Notes under the pieces: generated by a model
Database searches by the model: none
What the model saw: the letters and a program-made list of their open reading frames with translations, nothing else
Told to the model about the DNA's origin: nothing
Position numbers and translations under genes: made by a program
Shown here: positions 56,835 to 64,000 of the stretch, piece by piece
Layout: every line of letters starts with the position of its first letter
Position numbering within the stretch: position 1 is the stretch's first letter
Assembly (NCBI RefSeq): GCF_003583365.1
Contig: NZ_QXED01000008.1
Coordinates: forward strand, 186,001-250,000
From: Fibrisoma montanum
GTDB taxonomy: Bacteria; Bacteroidota; Bacteroidia; Cytophagales; Spirosomataceae
Length of the DNA stretch: 64,000 nucleotides
Direction of reading: 5' to 3'

Positions 56835-57965
56835 ATGATGATCCAACCCTTATCGATTCGCTTTTGGCTAACCTGCCTGCTGCTTAGTCTGGGCAGGCTG
56901 GCAGGGGCCCAGCCGCCCGGTGGGCCAACGGTGGTATCGCCCCAAGTGAACGCCGACAACACGGTTACGTTTCGCCTGCTGGCTCCGGCTGCCAAAGACG
57001 TAAAACTGAACGCCTAGTTTGAGAAAGCGCCCATCGCCATGGCCAAAGATGCCCAAGGGGTCTGGAGCGTAACGACAGGTCCGGTAAAGCCGGATATGTA
57101 CCCGTATAGCTTCACCGTTGATGGTATTTCGGTGGCTGATCCCAAGAACTCAGCCATCTTCCCAAACGAAGGATTTCAGAACAGCCTGGTCGAGATAACC
57201 GGTTCTACGCCCCTGGTACATACCATTCAGAATGTACCGCACGGCACCGTGTCGTACCGGTTCTATACCTCGCCCGAACTGGGGCAACGGCCCGTAGTGG
57301 TGTACACCCCACCCGGCTACGAAACCGATTCGAAAACAACCTACCCGGTGCTGTACCTGCTGCACGGCACCACGGACCTGGAAGAAACCTGGACCAAAGT
57401 GGGGCGGGCAAACATCATTCTCGACAACCTGATCGCGCAAAACAAAGCCAAACCGATGGTGATTGTAATGCCCTACGGACGAGCGTATCCGGTCATCAGC
57501 AAATCGTCGGGGAGCCTGCGAAACTGGGACAACCTACAGGCGTTCAAGAAGGATTTTCTGGGGAATCTGATGCCGTTCGTTGAGAAGAACTATCGGATCA
57601 AAAAAGACAAAGACAGCCGGGCCATTGCCGGATTTTCGGGTGGTGGTGGCGAAACGCTCTATATGGGTCTAAACAACCCCGACCTGTTTAGCTGGGTATG
57701 TGGCTTTGCGCCGGGTATGCTCAAAGAGGAGTTTGAGCGGAACAATGCCACCGCTTTTGCCAACCCCGCCCTCACCAACCAGCGGCTGAAGCTGTTCTGG
57801 ATTGGTGTCGGGAAAGAAGATATGCTGTACCCGGTAATCAACGATTACCTGAAGGTGCTCGATGATAAGAAGATCAAACACGAAACGCTGATTTCGGACG
57901 GTGGCCATACCTGGATGAACTGCAAGCTCTACCTGTCGACCATCGCGCAGAAATTATTTCGATAA
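56835..57965 (+). pseudogene. CE1-like esterase interrupted by an in-frame TAG
   Basis: The frame runs from 56835 to 57965 (377 codons) with one stop, TAG, at 57015-57017. The sequence before it has a signal peptide (LACLLLSLGRLAGAQ-type) and part of an N-terminal beta-sandwich ending KDVKLNA; after it the same frame continues FEKAPIAMAKDAQGVWSV. The paralogue at 58023 has Gln at that exact place (SAQFEKAPVAMTKDAQGVWSV), so a CAG to TAG change is likely. The esterase domain is intact, with nucleophile codon 268 in AGFSGGGGE and DGGHTWMN. Without readthrough it is dead; a downstream restart would lack the signal peptide. Confidence 0.85.
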
Positions 57966-58022
57966 ACCGTTGCCTGTTCCTAAACCCGACACGTTCCGTA
58001 GTGTCCTTATCCGTTCAATACC

Positions 58023-59201
58023 ATGAATCCAAAACTTCGTACACATCTATTGTTTCTCTGGGCAATAGTACTGGTGCCCATTCTGGCATGGGCCCAGCCA
58101 CCCCGCGGCCCGTTGGTGGTGTCGCCACAGGTGAATGCTGATAAGTCTGTTACGTTCCGGTATCTGGCTCCACAGGCCAAAGCCGTAGAACTGAGTGCGC
58201 AGTTTGAAAAAGCGCCAGTCGCCATGACCAAAGATGCGCAGGGCGTCTGGAGTGTCACGGTTGGCCCCGTTAAGCCCGATATTTACCCGTACAGCTTTCG
58301 GGTGAATGGCATCACGGTTATGGACCCGGCCAATGTGGCGTTCTTCCCCAACGAGCGGTTCAAAGCCAGTCTGGTCGACGTACCCGGCGATACGCCCCTG
58401 ATTCACGCCATGCGCGACGTGCCCCACGGCTCCATTAACTACGAGTACTATCCGTCAATGGAAGGCACTACGGGTTCGCTGGTGGTCTACACCCCGCCGG
58501 GTTACGACACGAATCCGAAACAGAAATATCCGGTGTATTACCTCATCAGCGGCACCACCGATACCGAAGAAACCTTTTTCAAGGTCGGTAAAACCAACCT
58601 GATTCTGGACAATCTGATTGCGGAAGGCAAAGCCAAGCCGATGATTATCGTGATGCCTTACGGCAACATTGCCGCACGGATAGCGGAGCAAAAAGCCGGT
58701 GCCAAGCCCGCCGATCCGACGGGGCGCGATAATGCCGAAGCAGTAAAACGGGCCAACGACTTCGCCACTGATCTGGTGAGCAACGTCATTCCGTATGTCG
58801 AGAAGAGTTACCGGGCCATGCCGGGCCGCGACAACCGGGCGATTGGCGGCTTCTCGCGCGGGGGCGGCCAAACGCTACGCACGGCGTTTAGCCACATGGA
58901 CAAGTTTGCGTGGGTGTGTGCCTACAGCTCGTACCTGTCGCCGGAAGAAATGGAGCGCAGCTACCCGTCCATCGCCAGCAATCCCGCCAACACCAACAAG
59001 CAACTCAAACTACTGTGGGTAAGTGTGGGTAGCGATGATTTTCTGTACAAGGGCACCGTGGAGTTTATGGACTACCTGAAGGCCAAACAGGTGAACTTTA
59101 AAAGCCTGATTACCGACGGCGGCCACACCTGGATGAACGTGAAAACGTACGTTGCCGCCACCACGCCACTTCTGTTCCAATCCCAAACCCCACGCCCATG
59201 A
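58023..59201 (+). CDS. CE1-like esterase with N-terminal beta-sandwich, secreted
   Basis: The 392-residue protein has a signal peptide (LLFLWAIVLVPILAWAQ), an N-terminal CBM48/E-set domain (VSPQVNADKSVTFRYLAPQAKAVELSAQF) and an esterase-D-type hydrolase. The nucleophile S278 is in GGFSRGGGQ and the His is in DGGHTWMN. This is the family of periplasmic feruloyl and acetyl xylan esterases of Bacteroidota (CE1-like). It is the intact paralogue of the broken gene before it. Its stop overlaps the ATG of the next esterase by 4 nt. Confidence 0.88.
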   Translation: MNPKLRTHLLFLWAIVLVPILAWAQPPRGPLVVSPQVNADKSVTFRYLAPQAKAVELSAQFEKAPVAMTKDAQGVWSVTVGPVKPDIYPYSFRVNGITVMDPANVAFFPNERFKASLVDVPGDTPLIHAMRDVPHGSINYEYYPSMEGTTGSLVVYTPPGYDTNPKQKYPVYYLISGTTDTEETFFKVGKTNLILDNLIAEGKAKPMIIVMPYGNIAARIAEQKAGAKPADPTGRDNAEAVKRANDFATDLVSNVIPYVEKSYRAMPGRDNRAIGGFSRGGGQTLRTAFSHMDKFAWVCAYSSYLSPEEMERSYPSIASNPANTNKQLKLLWVSVGSDDFLYKGTVEFMDYLKAKQVNFKSLITDGGHTWMNVKTYVAATTPLLFQSQTPRP

Positions 59202-60277
59202 AACGAATCGTATCCCTGCTATCAGCCGTTCTTTTGGCGGGCATTACGGCCATGGCCCAGCAACGCCCACCGGCCATTAGCTCACCCGACGTTCACCCCG
59301 ACCACAGCATTACGTTCCGGTATTTCTCCCGCAATGCCAAACAGGTGATGGTATCCGGCGAGTTTTTGAAAGCACCCGTTGCCATGACCAAAGACACCTC
59401 GGGCATCTGGAGCGTGACAGTACCGCCCGTCAAGCCCGATATTTACCCGTATAGCTTTACCGTCGACAGTGTTCAACTGGCTGACCCGAGCAACACATAC
59501 ATCTTTGCCAACGAACGTTTCAAGCGCAGCATCGTCGATGTGCCCGGCGATCAGCCGCTGGTGCATTCGTTGCAGAACGTACCGCACGGCAAGATCAGCT
59601 ACCGCTACTATAAGTCTGGTACGTTGGGCACCACCCGGCAACTGCTGGTGTACACCCCGCCCGGCTTCGACCCGAACGGTAAAACCAGATACCCGGTGCT
59701 GTACCTGATTCACGGCGGTTCCGACACCGAAGAAACCTGGACGAAGGTCGGCCGAGCCAACCTGATTGCCGATAACCTGATGGCGCAGGGGAAAGCCAAG
59801 CCGATGCTGATTGTGATGCCCTACGGCAACGTGCGCCCTGCCCCGATGCCTGATTTTACGAAAGACATGGTGAACGACATCGTGCCGTTTATCGAATCTA
59901 ACTTTCCTGTTATCAAGGAAAGCAAAGGGCGAGCCGTGGCTGGCTTCTCGGTCGGGGGCGGACAGACGCTGAACATCGGCCTGACCAACCCCGACAAATT
60001 CGCCTACGTATGTTCGTATGCCCCTTACACGGCTACCGACGAGTTCAGGAAGAATTTCGCCGACTGGTCGCCCGATGCCGCGCAGATGAATAAGCAACTG
60101 AAGCTGTTTACCATCAGCGTCGGCACCGAGGACTTTCTGTACGAGCCGGTGAAGCAGAACATAGCTTACTTTCAAGAAAAGAAGCTACCGGTGAAAAGCT
60201 ACATTGTGCCGGGTGGTCATACCTGGATGAACTGCAAGCAATACCTGGCAACCACGTTGCAGGAAGTATTCAAATGA
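59198..60277 (+). CDS. CE1-like esterase, paralogue, secreted
   Basis: The 359-residue protein has a signal peptide (MKRIVSLLSAVLLAGITAMAQ), the same N-terminal beta-sandwich (SSPDVHPDHSITFRYFSRNAKQVMVSGEF) and a hydrolase domain with S251 in AGFSVGGGQ and His in PGGHTWMN. It is read with a 4-nt ATGA overlap from the preceding paralogue, so the two are translationally coupled. The sequence differs from its neighbours mostly in the loop after the nucleophile, which suggests different ester preference. Confidence 0.88.
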   Translation: MKRIVSLLSAVLLAGITAMAQQRPPAISSPDVHPDHSITFRYFSRNAKQVMVSGEFLKAPVAMTKDTSGIWSVTVPPVKPDIYPYSFTVDSVQLADPSNTYIFANERFKRSIVDVPGDQPLVHSLQNVPHGKISYRYYKSGTLGTTRQLLVYTPPGFDPNGKTRYPVLYLIHGGSDTEETWTKVGRANLIADNLMAQGKAKPMLIVMPYGNVRPAPMPDFTKDMVNDIVPFIESNFPVIKESKGRAVAGFSVGGGQTLNIGLTNPDKFAYVCSYAPYTATDEFRKNFADWSPDAAQMNKQLKLFTISVGTEDFLYEPVKQNIAYFQEKKLPVKSYIVPGGHTWMNCKQYLATTLQEVFK

Positions 60278-60282
60278 GCGAA

Positions 60283-60373
60283 TTTTTGTCATTCCGACGC
60301 AGGAGGAATCTTCGAGTGAGGCTGAGAATACCTCCGGATATAGAAGATTCCTCCTGCGTCGGAATGACAAAAA
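60283..60373. repeat. GTCATTCCGA hairpin repeat, copy 5
   Basis: The arms at 60283-60313 and 60343-60373 are complementary. They have GTCATTCCGACGCAGGAGGA instead of GTCATCCCGA, and both arms share this C-to-T change. Matching changes on both arms indicate selection on the hairpin or copying as a unit. Confidence 0.88.
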
Positions 60374-60419
60374 CTTACATTACGATAACCTTAAACAGCC
60401 TCAAATCTATTTTCACTAA

Positions 60420-61550
<1,131 letters not shown>

Positions 61551-61558
61551 AGCGTTTT

Positions 61559-61610
61559 TTGTCATTCCTTTTTGTCATCCCGACCAAAGGATGACAAAAA
61601 GGAATGACAA
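61559..61610. repeat. Short GTCATTCC/GTCATCC hairpin repeat, copy 6
   Basis: A 22-bp perfect stem encloses an 8-nt loop (CGACCAAA). Each arm carries one GTCATTCC and one GTCATCC unit in tandem, so it is a reduced member of the same family. Its right end supplies a possible start codon (61604) for the GH8 gene. Confidence 0.8.
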
Positions 61611-61651
61611 GGCTGACTCAATCAATTCAATACAATCCTCAACCGGGTATC

Positions 61652-64000
<2,349 letters not shown>

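Noticed and set aside
59282-60175. Long minus-strand open frame opposite a CE1 esterase
   Set aside because: Antisense shadow; similar frames appear opposite each paralogue and share no independent conservation.

Overview
The window looks like a chromosome segment of a Cytophagales bacterium (Bacteroidota), most probably Spirosoma or a close relative. The evidence is the SusC/SusD pair, the Nudix-type AraR regulator, an ECF sigma/FecR pair, a TAnnTTTG-type promoter and many secreted glycoside hydrolases. Genus-level placement is an inference from protein style only. The window has two very different halves that meet at about 23.43 kb.

Positions 1-23430 are the right part of an integrative element. 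Its right end is marked by a tyrosine recombinase (21804-23213), a putative arm-site region (23218-23300) and the 3' half of a tRNA-Asn gene (23387-23430). The intact tRNA and left end should lie to the left of the window. Next to the integrase is a replication operon: an excisionase-like HTH protein, two small proteins joined by ATGA overlaps, and a VirE-N/PriCT-2/DUF3987 primase-helicase. GACAAAACNGAC repeats flank and enter the primase gene. Left of that is a group of three genes, one of which (14772-16481) resembles a virion-internal protein. The rest is accessory cargo that looks like a defence or toxin-antitoxin island: a very large STAND-type NTPase, an XRE-ImmA/IrrE protease followed by a P63C protein, two lone receiver proteins between 106-bp direct repeats, an Mrr-like nuclease, and an R-S-EXE ADP-ribosyltransferase followed by an XRE protein.

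Just right of the tRNA fragment are its terminator and a decayed piece of tgt, the queuosine-tRNA transglycosylase gene.

Positions 23.9-64 kb are a polysaccharide utilisation locus on the + strand. It starts with arabinose metabolism: araR, araB, araA, a secreted GH51 arabinofuranosidase, araD, an SSS-family symporter and a lipoprotein aldose 1-epimerase. An ECF sigma/FecR pair and an STN-containing SusC with SusD follow. Then come a zinc dehydrogenase and a run of secreted enzymes: GH95, GH43, GH127/146, a VOC protein, GH43, GH97, CE6-like, an acetyl/feruloyl esterase-like hydrolase, GH39, five CE1-like esterases (one broken by a nonsense codon, one cut by the window edge) and a GH8 Rex-like enzyme. 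Together they fit a heavily substituted, acetylated and feruloylated cereal glucuronoarabinoxylan. Side chains and esters would be removed in the periplasm, xylo-oligosaccharides shortened, and arabinose fed to AraA/AraB/AraD. A TGTGT-N7-ACACA palindrome upstream of both araR and susC suggests that arabinose sensing also controls the SusCD pair. Two families of intergenic hairpin repeats punctuate this half.
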